From Paenibacillus sp. 32352 (GTDB lineage Bacteria > Bacillota > Bacilli > Paenibacillales > NBRC-103111), in the NCBI RefSeq assembly GCF_002042965.1, contig NZ_MZNT01000008.1, positions 186,001-250,000 of the forward strand: a stretch of 64,000 nt of DNA, written 5' to 3'. The notes under the pieces are model-generated. The model searched no databases. It saw nothing but the letters and a program-made list of their open reading frames with translations, and was not told where the DNA came from. This document shows, one piece after another, positions 16,635 to 26,463 of this stretch. The first letter of the stretch is position 1. The number at the start of each line of letters is the position of its first letter. The translations under genes and the position numbers were made by a program.

Positions 16635-17825
16635 ATGGAAGCTGGGTTGTCTTTGGACCTTTCGCAATTTCCCAAGGAACTGGTGCTTTTGCTTTCTATG
16701 CTGCAGTCGGAAGAAGGAAAATGCGGCAGCAGGCGCTCTGGCAGCAGCGGGGAGCTTGATCCTATCGATTGGGATGCTTTCTTAGAGCTTGCGGTCCATC
16801 ATCGGGTATTCCCCGCATTATATAGGAAGCTCAAGGATTCACAGGAAGCGGTTCCTCCTTCGGTGCTTCAGGCTTTAAAAAACGATTATAAGCAGAACAC
16901 GTTTCAAATGCTTCATTTAAGCGCGGAAATGGATGCGGTATGCAAGCTGTTCTCCGATGCACAAATACGAACCCTAGTCCTGAAGGGGCCGGTGCTTGCG
17001 GCGGATCTGTATGGAGATATTTCTTTACGGACCTCGGGCGACCTGGATATCCTCGTCCCCATCGACAAGCTGGAGCTGGCGGAGAAGCTGCTGGCCGGAC
17101 ACGGCTATGTGAAGGACGAATATATTCAAACCGTGCTGAATGACTGGAAGTGGAGACATCACCATGTCACCTTCTTTCACCGCCACAAAGGAATTAAGGT
17201 GGAGGTACATTGGAGGCTGGGCCCGGGTCCCGGCAAAGAGCCCGGCTTTGATGCTTTGTGGGAGAGAAGAAGGATAAGCGCTGTTACCCGGCATCCTGTC
17301 TATTATTTGGGGAGAGAGGATTTATTTTTATTTCTGGTGTCCCACGGGGCGAGGCACGGATGGTCCCGGCTGCGCTGGCTGATGGATATCGACCGCATGG
17401 CAGCACAGAACCTGGATGTGCCGAAGCTTCGGCGGCTGCTGCAGCAATACGGGCATCTGCATATCGGTGCGCAAGCCTTGCTGTTGACGTCTCAGCTGCT
17501 GAACACCCCTTTATCGGATGAATTGAGAGCATTGACGCAGGCGAAGCGCGCCGAAGCGTTGGCGCAGGATGCCCTGTTCTATATCCGGCAGATGGTCAAT
17601 TTACATTCGGAGCCGCTGCCCCTCGAGGTATCGGAATACCACAGGAGGCATTTGTTCTCCCTGATGTCCAGTACGCGCAAGGTGCTCTTTATCCTGACCT
17701 TCTTTTATCCGTATCCCGAGGACGCCAACACCTTGACGCTGCCTAAGTCACTGCATTTTCTTTATTTCCCTCTGCGTCCCTTCTTATGGGTATGGAGAAA
17801 AACCAAAAGGCTAGCCTTTTCATGA
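16635..17825 (+). CDS. Nucleotidyltransferase of the lasso cluster (paeninodin N type)
   Basis: The 396-residue family (PF14907-like) often accompanies Bacillales lasso clusters that also have the kinase. Visible motifs are 'LVLKGPVLAADLYGDISLRTSGDLDILV' (a GS/T-S-D-L-D-type nucleotidyltransferase core at about residues 115-145) and 'GIKVEVHWRL'. It may add phosphate or nucleotide groups to the phosphorylated tail, as proposed for related clusters; the exact reaction is not shown by the sequence. ATG 16635 has AAGGTG at 6 bases; the earlier TTG overlaps the previous stop. Confidence 0.82.
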   Translation: MEAGLSLDLSQFPKELVLLLSMLQSEEGKCGSRRSGSSGELDPIDWDAFLELAVHHRVFPALYRKLKDSQEAVPPSVLQALKNDYKQNTFQMLHLSAEMDAVCKLFSDAQIRTLVLKGPVLAADLYGDISLRTSGDLDILVPIDKLELAEKLLAGHGYVKDEYIQTVLNDWKWRHHHVTFFHRHKGIKVEVHWRLGPGPGKEPGFDALWERRRISAVTRHPVYYLGREDLFLFLVSHGARHGWSRLRWLMDIDRMAAQNLDVPKLRRLLQQYGHLHIGAQALLLTSQLLNTPLSDELRALTQAKRAEALAQDALFYIRQMVNLHSEPLPLEVSEYHRRHLFSLMSSTRKVLFILTFFYPYPEDANTLTLPKSLHFLYFPLRPFLWVWRKTKRLAFS

Positions 17826-17836
17826 GGAGGAACGGA

Positions 17837-19651
17837 ATGGAGCATGTTCTGTATTACACCCGTAAATTACATTCCTATGCCGGCAGCATTTTGTATTTGA
17901 ATCTGCTGGGAATGACCTGTATCAGCCTATTGGACGGTCTGGGCATTTTTCTGTTGATTCCTTTGCTCAGTGTAAGCGGCATCCTGAATCTGCAGGTCAG
18001 CGCCATTCCTGGATTGGGATATCTGGATGCTCTAAAGGAGCTTTCTCAACCGGTTGCTCTCGGAGTGATCCTGGGAGCCTACCTTCTGCTGGTTATCGGT
18101 CAGGCCGTCATACAGCGGAATCTCAGTCTTCGGGATACCCGAATCCATACCGGCTTTGTCAACCATCTGAGAATGGAGACGTACCAGGCTTTACTGCAGG
18201 CCAACTGGAGCTTTTTTATGAGAAAAAGAAAGTCGGATCTGATCAACGCGATGACGAATGAGCTGGGCCGGGTGACGAATGGAACTTACGTCTTTTTGCA
18301 GCTGATGGCATCCATCATCTTTACTGTGATTCAGATCGGCATTGCGCTGTGGCTGTCCGTAAAAATGACGCTGTTCGTTTTGGCCTGCGGCAGTATGATG
18401 GCGCTGTTCTCCCGTTCCTTTATCCGGAGATCGCGAATGCTGGGGACTCAGACATCCGACGTAGCACGGAATTACATAGGAGGAATGACCGATCATTTTA
18501 ACGGCATCAAGGACATCAAGAGCAACATGCTCGAGCCTTCGCGTTACCGCTGGCTTCAGAACTGGAGTGAGGCTGTCACCCGGGAGAGATACGAGCACGC
18601 CAGGCTCGGCTCCAAATCGCAGCTGTTTTACAAGGTGGCTTCTACGCTGATTATCGCCGCTTTTATTTATGGGGCTGCTATTTTGTTTCAGACCCAAGGG
18701 GAGCAGCTGCTGCTGATCATCATGATCTTCTCGAGATTATGGCCGAGGTTCACCGGCATTCAATCGAACCTGGAGCAGATTGCTGCGGCCATTCCTGCGT
18801 TCACCTCTTTAACGGAGCTGCAAAAGGAATGCAGAGAAAGCAGGGAAGTCAGCATAGACACGCAGGATTATACCCAGGTGAAGCCGCTTCGCGTTCAGGA
18901 AGGCATCGAATGCCGTGATATCCACTTCAGGTATAACCCGAATGGAACGGGCTATGCGCTTCGCAATATTAATCTGCGTATTGCCTCGAACCAGATGACG
19001 GCGATCATAGGCCGGTCCGGTGCCGGGAAGAGCACCCTGATCGATATTGTGATGGGGCTGTTGATTCCGGAGCAGGGAGAAGTGCTGGTCGACGGCGTGC
19101 CGCTAACGAAGGATAATCTGCTGAGCCTGAGAAAGTCGATCAGCTATGTCCCGCAGGACCCTTTCTTGTTTAACGGAACGATCAGGGAGAATCTGCTGCT
19201 GATGAATCCGGATTCGACGGAGGAAGAGATGCGGGAGGCACTTCAATTTGCCGCAGGAGAATTCGTGAACCGGCTGCCTCATGGTTTGGATACGCTTATC
19301 GGGGACAGGGGAGTCCGGTTATCGGGCGGAGAACGCCAGCGGCTCGTATTGGCGAGAGCGATACTGAGACGGCCGTCTATCCTTGTATTGGATGAAGCGA
19401 CAAGCGCCCTGGATTCGGAGAATGAGGGCAAGATCCAGGAGGCCCTGGAGCGTCTGAAGGGGACGATGACGATTATCGTGATTGCCCACCGGTTGTCGAC
19501 CATTCGCAATGCGGATCAGGTCCTTGTATTGGATGAAGGCGCCATCGTTCAACGGGGAGGCTTTCAACAGCTGGCGAAGGAAAGAGGGAGAGTATTCGCT
19601 CATTTGCTTGGAAACCAGCTCCAGGATTCGACAATGATCTCTCAAAAGTAA
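17837..19651 (+). CDS. Lasso peptide ABC exporter (D protein)
   Basis: A 604-residue half-transporter with an N-terminal six-helix membrane domain (about residues 15-320) and a C-terminal ATPase. Walker A is GRSGAGKST (about 392-400), the signature is LSGGERQRL (about 495-503), and Walker B is ILVLDEATSALD. It exports the mature peptide and gives self-protection. ATG 17837 has GAGGAGG at 6 bases; the start at 17786 lies within the upstream gene. No clear terminator follows; the next promoter begins 9 bases after the stop. Confidence 0.9.
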   Translation: MEHVLYYTRKLHSYAGSILYLNLLGMTCISLLDGLGIFLLIPLLSVSGILNLQVSAIPGLGYLDALKELSQPVALGVILGAYLLLVIGQAVIQRNLSLRDTRIHTGFVNHLRMETYQALLQANWSFFMRKRKSDLINAMTNELGRVTNGTYVFLQLMASIIFTVIQIGIALWLSVKMTLFVLACGSMMALFSRSFIRRSRMLGTQTSDVARNYIGGMTDHFNGIKDIKSNMLEPSRYRWLQNWSEAVTRERYEHARLGSKSQLFYKVASTLIIAAFIYGAAILFQTQGEQLLLIIMIFSRLWPRFTGIQSNLEQIAAAIPAFTSLTELQKECRESREVSIDTQDYTQVKPLRVQEGIECRDIHFRYNPNGTGYALRNINLRIASNQMTAIIGRSGAGKSTLIDIVMGLLIPEQGEVLVDGVPLTKDNLLSLRKSISYVPQDPFLFNGTIRENLLLMNPDSTEEEMREALQFAAGEFVNRLPHGLDTLIGDRGVRLSGGERQRLVLARAILRRPSILVLDEATSALDSENEGKIQEALERLKGTMTIIVIAHRLSTIRNADQVLVLDEGAIVQRGGFQQLAKERGRVFAHLLGNQLQDSTMISQK

Positions 19652-19660
19652 AATTTTGTA

Positions 19661-19689
19661 TTGACATGTTCGTTATAAAGAATTACCAT
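19661..19689 (+). promoter_or_regulatory. Promoter of EPS operon 1 with SinR-type operator in the spacer
   Basis: TTGACA (19661-19666), exactly 17 bases, TACCAT (19684-19689). The spacer contains GTTCGTTATAAAGAAT (19668-19683), 14 of 16 positions matching the perfect palindrome. Binding would exclude RNA polymerase. Confidence 0.75.
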
Positions 19690-19729
19690 GAAAGAAGAAG
19701 CAGTATCAGTACTGTACGGGATTTAAACC

Positions 19730-19779
19730 GGTGGTGACACCTTCATTTTTTTGTCTGGACGTTCTTTATAGAGAATTAT
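19730..19779 (+). promoter_or_regulatory. Second operator and possible second promoter of EPS operon 1
   Basis: A short hairpin GGTG-GTGA-CACC (19730-19741) is followed by a T-rich tract, then TTGTCT (19751-19756), 17 bases and AATTAT (19774-19779). GTTCTTTATAGAGAAT (19761-19776) occupies the spacer, repeating the layout of the first promoter 93 bases downstream. Confidence 0.5.
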
Positions 19780-19805
19780 TCTTCTGACATAAGGAGGCAC
19801 ACGAA

Positions 19806-20555
19806 GTGAATGTGAACCACCAAGTCCGCCAAATTCCCAGAGTCATTCATTACTGCTGGTTTGGGGGCAAAGAGAAGCCCGATATCGTAAAACGCTGTAT
19901 TCAAAGCTGGGAGCTGCATCTGCAGGGATACGAAATCTTTGAATGGAATGAAGACAGCTTCGACATTAAGAGCAACACCTATATTCGACAAGCCTATGAA
20001 GCGGGAAAATTCGCTTTTGTCAGCGACTATGTCCGGGTCCATGCTTTGTATCACTATGGCGGCATCTATATGGATACGGACGTCGAGGTCTTCAAATCCT
20101 TTGATGACCTGCTGCATCATGCCTCTTTCTGGGGCTTCGAGCAGGAGAATTACATAGCGACAAGCACGATCGGCGCAGCCAAAGGCAATAAGCTGATTCA
20201 GCGGTTTCTGGAATCTTACGAGAGCAAGAGCTTCATTAGGGAGGACGGAACCTTCGACGATCTGACCAATGTGGCCATCGTGACCCGAATGCTGGTGGAG
20301 CTTGGGCTGCAGCAAAACGGCCAATATCAGGAATTGGAGGGCATAGGTGTCTTCTATCCGCAGACGTATTTTTCTCCCTACGATTATATCAACTGCCGGA
20401 AGTTCATGACGGAGCATACCTACGCCATGCACCATTTCCATAAAAGCTGGCTCTCTCCCAAAGCAAGGCTGAAGAGCAAAGTGAAAACGATAGCAGCTCA
20501 GTGGATTGGCGGGGACAATATCGCAAGACTGAGAAAGCTGGTTTCGAGAACTTAG
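19806..20555 (+). CDS. Capsular-type glycosyltransferase with DXD motif (Gly_transf_sug family)
   Basis: The 249-residue enzyme begins with 'IPRVIHYCWFGG' and carries 'FVSDYVRVHALYHYGGIYMDTDVEVF', the hallmark of OCH1/TcdA-like GT32-type enzymes, where DTD binds the nucleotide-sugar metal. It is a cytoplasmic enzyme adding a sugar to the lipid-linked repeat. The GTG start has AAGGAGG at 8 bases. It is the first gene of EPS operon 1. Confidence 0.88.
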   Translation: MNVNHQVRQIPRVIHYCWFGGKEKPDIVKRCIQSWELHLQGYEIFEWNEDSFDIKSNTYIRQAYEAGKFAFVSDYVRVHALYHYGGIYMDTDVEVFKSFDDLLHHASFWGFEQENYIATSTIGAAKGNKLIQRFLESYESKSFIREDGTFDDLTNVAIVTRMLVELGLQQNGQYQELEGIGVFYPQTYFSPYDYINCRKFMTEHTYAMHHFHKSWLSPKARLKSKVKTIAAQWIGGDNIARLRKLVSRT

Positions 20556-20564
20556 GAGGTATAG

Positions 20565-21758
20565 ATGAAAAGCCTATTAATTGCTTCCTACGACATGGAG
20601 GTCGGGGGAGTGGAGCGAAGCCTGGCCAGTATGCTGGAGCATTTCGATTACGAACGGTATGCCGTGGATCTGATGCTCTACCGCCACAAGGGGGATTTTA
20701 TGAGCTTGTTGTCCCCAAAGGCACGGCTGCTGGAAGAGGTTCCGGAGTACACGACGTTCCGCAAGTCGATCGCCGAAACGTTAAAGGAGCGGCATTACCG
20801 GATCGGATTATCGAGAATCGCATCGAAGGTCAATGCGGAGCTGCTGGGAAAAATGCGCAAAATCTCGGAACCGGGCTATTATCAAATGCAGCTGATGTGG
20901 AAGTATGCACTGCCTTTTTTACCAAAGGTGGAGAAAACCTATGATGTGGCTATCAGCTACTTATGGCCTCATTATTTCGTTGCGGACAAAATCGAAGCCC
21001 GAACCAAAATAGCCTGGATTCATACCGACTATTCCAATGTCGATACAGACATATCGCTGGATCTAAGGATGTGGAACCGGTTTGACCGCATTATCGCCGT
21101 ATCGGATGCCTGCAGGACGTCATTTCTTGGGAAATATCCCTCGTTAGAATCCAAGGTCGTTGTTATCGAGAACATTACGTCTCCGGAATTCATAAGAACG
21201 ATGGCTAATCAGGACACGGCGGATCCGATCAAGAACGACAGCCGATTTACGATCATTTCCGTAGCCCGTTTGTCTCATGCCAAAGGAATCGATAATGCCG
21301 TTAGAGCCCTGAAGCTTCTTAAGGACAGAGGCTATGAGGATATCGCCTGGTATGTTGTCGGCTACGGCGGCGATGAGGCTATGGTCCGTCAGCTGATTGC
21401 TGAATCTGGGCTCCAGAACCGGTTTGTTTTGTTAGGCAAGAAGACGAATCCTTATCCGTATATGCAGGCAGCTGACCTCTATGTGCAGCCGTCCCGGTAT
21501 GAAGGGAAAGCCGTCACGGTAACGGAGGCCCAAATACTGGGCAAGCCGATCTTGATCACCAACTATCCTACGGCCAAGAGCCAGGTTGAGGACGGAATCG
21601 ACGGCATGATATGCGATTTGAATGTGGAAGGCATAGCCGAGGGGATTGAGAGGCTGTATAAGAAGCAGGAGCTGAGAGAGCGGCTAGCGGCCAACACCAG
21701 GAGCAGGGATTATGGCAATGCAGATGAGCTGAATAAGCTGTACAGGCTGATTGTATAG
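20565..21758 (+). CDS. GT4 glycosyltransferase
   Basis: A 397-residue GT-B enzyme: N-terminal 'SYDMEVGGVERSLASML', C-terminal donor site 'SVARLSHAKGIDNAVRAL' and 'YVQPSRYEGKAVTVTEAQILGKPILIT'. It resembles the two GT4 genes further downstream, especially in the 'IAWIHTDYSN...DRIIAVSDACR' segment, and so is probably a diverged paralogue. The start follows AGGAGG, 9 bases after the preceding stop. Donor and acceptor cannot be told. Confidence 0.9.
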   Translation: MKSLLIASYDMEVGGVERSLASMLEHFDYERYAVDLMLYRHKGDFMSLLSPKARLLEEVPEYTTFRKSIAETLKERHYRIGLSRIASKVNAELLGKMRKISEPGYYQMQLMWKYALPFLPKVEKTYDVAISYLWPHYFVADKIEARTKIAWIHTDYSNVDTDISLDLRMWNRFDRIIAVSDACRTSFLGKYPSLESKVVVIENITSPEFIRTMANQDTADPIKNDSRFTIISVARLSHAKGIDNAVRALKLLKDRGYEDIAWYVVGYGGDEAMVRQLIAESGLQNRFVLLGKKTNPYPYMQAADLYVQPSRYEGKAVTVTEAQILGKPILITNYPTAKSQVEDGIDGMICDLNVEGIAEGIERLYKKQELRERLAANTRSRDYGNADELNKLYRLIV

Positions 21759-21805
21759 GAAATGCAGGATGTAGAGAGATTTTCAGTGGCGGAGTGATTG
21801 GGGAC

Positions 21806-22840
21806 ATGAGTATCAAGGTAAGTGTGATTGTGCCGGTATATAACGCGGAGAAGTATGTGGCTTCTTGCATCGAATCCTTGCTGAATCAGACGCTTCGGGA
21901 ATGTGAATTCATCTTTGTCAATGACGGCTCCAAGGACCAAAGCGGGCAGGTCATTGAGGAATACCGGGAGAAGGACTCTAGAATCAAGCTGATCCAACAG
22001 TCGAATCAGGGGGTAAGCGCAGCGAGGAATGCAGGGCTTCAGGCAGCGACCGGAGCCTTCGTAGGCTTTGTCGATGCCGACGATTACGTGGATAAGGATA
22101 TGTACGAGGTGCTCTACAGCACGGCCGTGCAGGGCGATTATGACGTGGTGATCTCCAATTTTGAAAGCGAGATTGAAGGCCATAAAGTAATTACAACCTA
22201 TCCGTTTCCGCACGGTACCGTTTTGAAAAAGGATTATATCGAGCAAGAGGTTTTAACTTATTTTCTCAAATCGGATCAATTGAACACGGTCTGCAGCAAA
22301 TTGTATAAGCATAAGCAGATCCGGGACTATCAGGTGAAATTTCCCGATAAGGTGGCGCTTGGGGAAGACGGACTGTTTAATATGCAATTTTTCAGGCATG
22401 CGGATCGCATTCGCTATATCGATTACACCGGCTACCATTATCGCGAGGTCATAGGCAGCGCTACGCGGAACATCTTGGAGAAAGACTATTTCAAGCGGGC
22501 GCTGGAGGTGTACACCCTCGACATTCCGGATATGTATTTGACAACGATGGATAAGATGAGGATTCAGCAGCTGAGATCCGTCAAGCTCATCAACAGCGTT
22601 ATGTCCTATATTTACGTGTACTTTAAATCCTCCACAGGGATTAGCCTTGGGGAACGGTTCAAGTACGTAAGGAACATGATCAGTGACCCGTACGTGAGGG
22701 AAGCCTTGCCCTATTTTTATAGCGAGATGTACCCGTCGTTGGGAACCTATGAGAAATTTATTGCCGATATGATCAACAAAAGGTTCACGCTCGGATTATT
22801 TGCCGCCGCCACATACAGCCGGTTAAGGAACAAAGCTTAG
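21806..22840 (+). CDS. GT2 glycosyltransferase
   Basis: A 344-residue GT-A enzyme with 'KVSVIVPVYNAEKYVASCIESLLNQT', 'FIFVNDGSKDQS', 'QGVSAARNAGLQAATGAFVGFVDADDYVDKDMYE' containing the DXD. C-terminal helices follow to 'YSRLRNKA'. ATG 21806 has GGAGTG at about 9 bases; GTG 21794 lies within that site. Part of EPS operon 1. Confidence 0.9.
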   Translation: MSIKVSVIVPVYNAEKYVASCIESLLNQTLRECEFIFVNDGSKDQSGQVIEEYREKDSRIKLIQQSNQGVSAARNAGLQAATGAFVGFVDADDYVDKDMYEVLYSTAVQGDYDVVISNFESEIEGHKVITTYPFPHGTVLKKDYIEQEVLTYFLKSDQLNTVCSKLYKHKQIRDYQVKFPDKVALGEDGLFNMQFFRHADRIRYIDYTGYHYREVIGSATRNILEKDYFKRALEVYTLDIPDMYLTTMDKMRIQQLRSVKLINSVMSYIYVYFKSSTGISLGERFKYVRNMISDPYVREALPYFYSEMYPSLGTYEKFIADMINKRFTLGLFAAATYSRLRNKA

Positions 22841-22878
22841 CGGGAACACCGCCAGGAACTATAGGAGGAGCCAGGACA

Positions 22879-24039
22879 ATGAAAATTATGATGTTTGCAC
22901 ATGACGGGAGTCTAAACAGAGGATGTGAGGCGATCGTACGCTCGTCCACCCAGATCATTAAGGAAAAAATCCAGGGAGCCAAAGTATATCTTGCATCCGG
23001 GAAACCGGAGACCGATAAGATCATTTCGAAGCTGGACGGCATTTACGACGGGTCCGCCCGCGGAATCAAAAGGTATTCCTACGATTGGTTCCTCTCGGCA
23101 GCCAGGATGAAGCTCTTTAAGGATGAAACCTATGCGCTGGGTAAAATTCATCAGAATATTGTGAAGCATATTCCATATATGGATGTCTGCTTATCGATCG
23201 GCGGGGATAACTACTGCTACGGCGAGCAGCCGGGGTGGTACGAAATTAACCGGAGGGTCAAAGCCAACGGCAAGAAGCTTGTGCTATGGGGCTGCTCCAT
23301 AGGCGAAGAGGATATGTCCGATAGAAAGCTGCAGGATCTTCGGCTGTTCGATCTGATTCTGGCCCGCGAAACCTTGACTTATGACATGCTTGCAGCCCGA
23401 GGGCTGACCAATGTCAAGCTGTGCGCCGATGCCGCATTTACTATGGAGAAGGAAGAGCTGGAGCTGCCGGCCGGATGGCAGGAGGGCAACACGGTAGGGC
23501 TGAACTTCAGTCCGCTGGTATGGAAGAAAAATAAGGAGTCCCGGACGGCGGTCAGGGAGCTTATCCAGCATATTCTGGATACGACCGACATGACGATTGC
23601 GTTGACTCCCCATGTTATGGAAGGCGGAAACAATGATTACGAGGTTCTTCAGCAGTATGAAGAAGAATTCAAGAGCACCGGACGGGTGCTCCTGCTGCCA
23701 AGTAATCTGACGGCAATCCAATATAAGGGCTACATAGCCAGAATGAGATTTTTTATCGGGGCAAGAACTCATGCCACTATTGCGGCTTACTCCAATTACG
23801 TTCCAACGATGGTGCTCGGGTACAGCGTCAAGTCCAAAGGCATTTCGAAGGATATCTTCGGGGAGGAGAAGCTGGTGCTGAGCATTGATCAAATCTCGAA
23901 CAGTTTTATGCTGAAGGCCAAGTTCGACGAGATGGTTAAGGAGGAGGAGCCGATTAAGCGGCAGCTTCAGGCTTCGATCCCCCGCATTAAGGACATGTCC
24001 TATAAGGCCGTCGAGTATCTGGATAAGCTAGTTCAATAA
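22879..24039 (+). CDS. Polysaccharide pyruvyl transferase family protein
   Basis: A 386-residue WcaK/CsaB/EpsI-type protein: N-terminal 'DGSLNRGCEAIVRSS', 'SIGGDNYCYGEQPGWYEIN', 'LARETLTYDMLAARGLTNVKLCADAAFTM' and the C-terminal 'FFIGARTHATIAAYSNYVPTMVLGYSVKSKGI'. Family members transfer pyruvate from phosphoenolpyruvate to a sugar as a ketal, adding negative charge to the EPS. The start follows AGGAGG. Confidence 0.9.
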   Translation: MKIMMFAHDGSLNRGCEAIVRSSTQIIKEKIQGAKVYLASGKPETDKIISKLDGIYDGSARGIKRYSYDWFLSAARMKLFKDETYALGKIHQNIVKHIPYMDVCLSIGGDNYCYGEQPGWYEINRRVKANGKKLVLWGCSIGEEDMSDRKLQDLRLFDLILARETLTYDMLAARGLTNVKLCADAAFTMEKEELELPAGWQEGNTVGLNFSPLVWKKNKESRTAVRELIQHILDTTDMTIALTPHVMEGGNNDYEVLQQYEEEFKSTGRVLLLPSNLTAIQYKGYIARMRFFIGARTHATIAAYSNYVPTMVLGYSVKSKGISKDIFGEEKLVLSIDQISNSFMLKAKFDEMVKEEEPIKRQLQASIPRIKDMSYKAVEYLDKLVQ

Positions 24040-24055
24040 AAAAGAGGGCGGCAGG

Positions 24056-25246
24056 ATGAAAAAAAACTTGCTTTTTGTGATGCCAAGCCTGACAGCCGGC
24101 GGCGGTGAGAAAAGTCTGGTGAATCTGTTATCCCAAATTGACTACAAGTCCTATAATGTAGACCTGTTTCTGTTCAGCCAGACCGGAGTATTCATGAACT
24201 TATTGCCGAGAGAAGTCAATATTGTGAGCTTCCCGTATACCTACAACATCTATACCAAGGGCTTGAAGAAATCAGTCCGGGAATTTCTGGCTAAAGGTCA
24301 GGTGACCTTGGCCTATTCCAGATTGATGTTCACCGTGATGAACCGGGCAATCAAAAACAACGCCTATTCCGAGCAGTATACCTGGAAGTATCACAGAAAA
24401 GCTCTCGACACCCTGGATAAGGTATACGATGCAGCCATAGGATACCTGGAGAAGTCCTCCATCTACTTTGTAGTCGACAAGGTTAAGGCCGTCAAAAAAA
24501 TCGGCTGGATCCATACGAACTATGCGAATTCGGGCATGAGCCATCATTATGATCATCCCTACTTCGACCAATTGGACCATCTGGTTACGGTGTCCGAGGA
24601 ATGCGCCCGATCGCTGCACGATTATTTCCGCCACTTAGATCAAAAAATCAAGGTAATCTATAACATTGTATCGCCCAGAACGATCCATCAGTTAGCCCAA
24701 AAGGAGATCGAGGACGGCACCGTATTCGACCCCGGCTATACGAATATCGTGACGCTGGCGAGGCTGAGCCATGAAAAAGGAATCGATATGGCCATTGAGG
24801 CTTGCAGGCTGTTGGTAGACAAAGGGCACCCGATCCGGTGGTACGTGCTGGGGGACGGGCAGGACAGGGAAAGCTTGAAGGCTTTGATTGAGAAGTACCA
24901 GCTAGGCTCCCATCTCCAGCTGCTGGGTGTTAAGGAAAATCCGTATCCCTATATGAATAAGGCGGACCTCTATGTTCAGCCCTCCCGCTATGAGGGCAAA
25001 TCGATAGCGATCGACGAGGCCAAAATTCTTCATAAGCCTATCGTGGTAACAAGCTTTGAAACCGCGAAGGATCAAATCCGGCATGGAGTCAACGGCTTTA
25101 TCGTAGATATGTCGGCGGAGGCGATCGGCGCAGGGATCGAGCAATTGCTGGAGGATAAGGCTTTGCAGCAGAGGCTGGCCGGAAATCTGGCCTCCGAGAA
25201 GCTGGGCACGGAAGGCGAAATTCGGAAGCTGTACGAAATTTTATAA
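24056..25246 (+). CDS. GT4 glycosyltransferase (tandem paralogue A)
   Basis: The 396-residue GT-B enzyme has 'LFVMPSLTAGGGEKSLVNLLS' at the N-terminus, 'TLARLSHEKGIDMAIEACRLL' and 'DLYVQPSRYEGKSIAIDEAKILHKPIVVT' at the donor site. It is closely similar along its length to the next gene (shared 'LDHLVTVS.EC', 'YNIVSP..IH.L', 'KLGTE.EIRKLYE'), so the pair arose by duplication. The start is 16 bases after the preceding stop, with AGAGGGCGG. Confidence 0.9.
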   Translation: MKKNLLFVMPSLTAGGGEKSLVNLLSQIDYKSYNVDLFLFSQTGVFMNLLPREVNIVSFPYTYNIYTKGLKKSVREFLAKGQVTLAYSRLMFTVMNRAIKNNAYSEQYTWKYHRKALDTLDKVYDAAIGYLEKSSIYFVVDKVKAVKKIGWIHTNYANSGMSHHYDHPYFDQLDHLVTVSEECARSLHDYFRHLDQKIKVIYNIVSPRTIHQLAQKEIEDGTVFDPGYTNIVTLARLSHEKGIDMAIEACRLLVDKGHPIRWYVLGDGQDRESLKALIEKYQLGSHLQLLGVKENPYPYMNKADLYVQPSRYEGKSIAIDEAKILHKPIVVTSFETAKDQIRHGVNGFIVDMSAEAIGAGIEQLLEDKALQQRLAGNLASEKLGTEGEIRKLYEIL

Positions 25247-25263
25247 CGCGGGTGGTCGTTGCT

Positions 25264-26445
25264 TTGAAGAAAAAGGTTTTGTTTGTCATGAACAATATGC
25301 GGTGCGGCGGGGCCGAAAAGGCATTGATCTCGTTATTGGAAACGATAGATTATTCAGCCTATGAAGTCGATTTATTTTTGTTTCAGCATGACGGATTGTT
25401 CATGAGCCAAATCCCGCAAGCCGTCCGGCTGCTGGAGGAGCCGCCGCAATTTCAATATTTCGATATGTCGGTTAGAGCTGCGATCATGGATTGCATGCAG
25501 AAGGGGCAATGGCATATCGCCCTGTGGAGAGGGCTCGCCGGCATGATTTTCAAAAGTGAAAAGAACAGGGTTCGATGTGAGCAGAGAGTGTGGAAATTTA
25601 TATCGAAGTCGTTGACGAGTATAGATCAGACCTATGATATTGCTGTAGGGTATCTGGAAAAAAATCCGATTTATTTTTGCATCGACAAGGTAAGGGCCCA
25701 TAAAAAAATCGGATTCATCCACAACGATTACGACAAGTTGGGGATGGATCCCGATCTGGATGCGGCGTACTTTGAGAAGCTGGATCATCTGGTTACGGTC
25801 TCCGATGAGTGCGGCAGGGTGTTGAAGCAGCGATTTCCGCTGTATGAGCGCAAGATCCATGTGATGCATAATATCGTATCTCCATCCGCAATCCATAAGC
25901 TCTCCTTGAAGCCGTCCGGCTGGAGTGAGCAGCATATCAAGCTGGTTTCTGTAGGGAGGCTGAATCATCAGAAGGGCTTTGAGATGGCTATTGAGGCGTG
26001 CAAAGAGCTGGTGCAGGGAGGCTACCCGGTTAAATGGTATATCATCGGCGAGGGTGAGGAGCGGGGCAGATTGGAGCAGATGATTGCAGCGAACGGCCTG
26101 CAGGACGTGTTTATCCTGATGGGATTGCAGGAGAACCCGTATCCGTTCATCAAAGAAGCGGATATTTATGTGCAGCCGTCCCGGTTCGAAGGGAAGTCCA
26201 TTGCGGTGGATGAAGCGAAAATATTGAATAAGCCTATCGTGGTTACCAACTTCAGCACGGCCAAGGATCAGATTCGCCACAAGGCAAACGGCTTGATCGC
26301 CGAGATGACCCCTTCCTCCATCGCTGCCGCCATCCGGACCTTAATCGACGATGAGGTTCTAAGAAGCCGATTGTCGCTGAACCTGTCGAAGGAGAAGCTC
26401 GGCACCGAAGCAGAAATTCGTAAATTATATGAATTATTCGCGTAA
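25264..26445 (+). CDS. GT4 glycosyltransferase (tandem paralogue B)
   Basis: A close paralogue of the preceding gene: 'KKKVLFVMNNMRCGGAEKALISLL', 'SVGRLNHQKGFEMAIEACKEL', 'YVQPSRFEGKSIAVDEAKILNKPIVVT'. I chose TTG 25264 because GGGTGGT sits at 8 bases and the N-terminus then lines up with paralogue A; GTG 25252 has no ribosome site. Divergence in the acceptor half (first 200 residues) suggests a different acceptor with a similar donor, giving two related linkages in the repeat unit. Confidence 0.88.
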   Translation: MKKKVLFVMNNMRCGGAEKALISLLETIDYSAYEVDLFLFQHDGLFMSQIPQAVRLLEEPPQFQYFDMSVRAAIMDCMQKGQWHIALWRGLAGMIFKSEKNRVRCEQRVWKFISKSLTSIDQTYDIAVGYLEKNPIYFCIDKVRAHKKIGFIHNDYDKLGMDPDLDAAYFEKLDHLVTVSDECGRVLKQRFPLYERKIHVMHNIVSPSAIHKLSLKPSGWSEQHIKLVSVGRLNHQKGFEMAIEACKELVQGGYPVKWYIIGEGEERGRLEQMIAANGLQDVFILMGLQENPYPFIKEADIYVQPSRFEGKSIAVDEAKILNKPIVVTNFSTAKDQIRHKANGLIAEMTPSSIAAAIRTLIDDEVLRSRLSLNLSKEKLGTEAEIRKLYELFA

Positions 26446-26463
26446 CAGGAAAGGACCGATTTC

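Noticed and set aside
25372..26280. 302-codon minus-strand frame opposite the second tandem GT4 gene
   Set aside because: A shadow of a strongly recognisable glycosyltransferase; no start signals.
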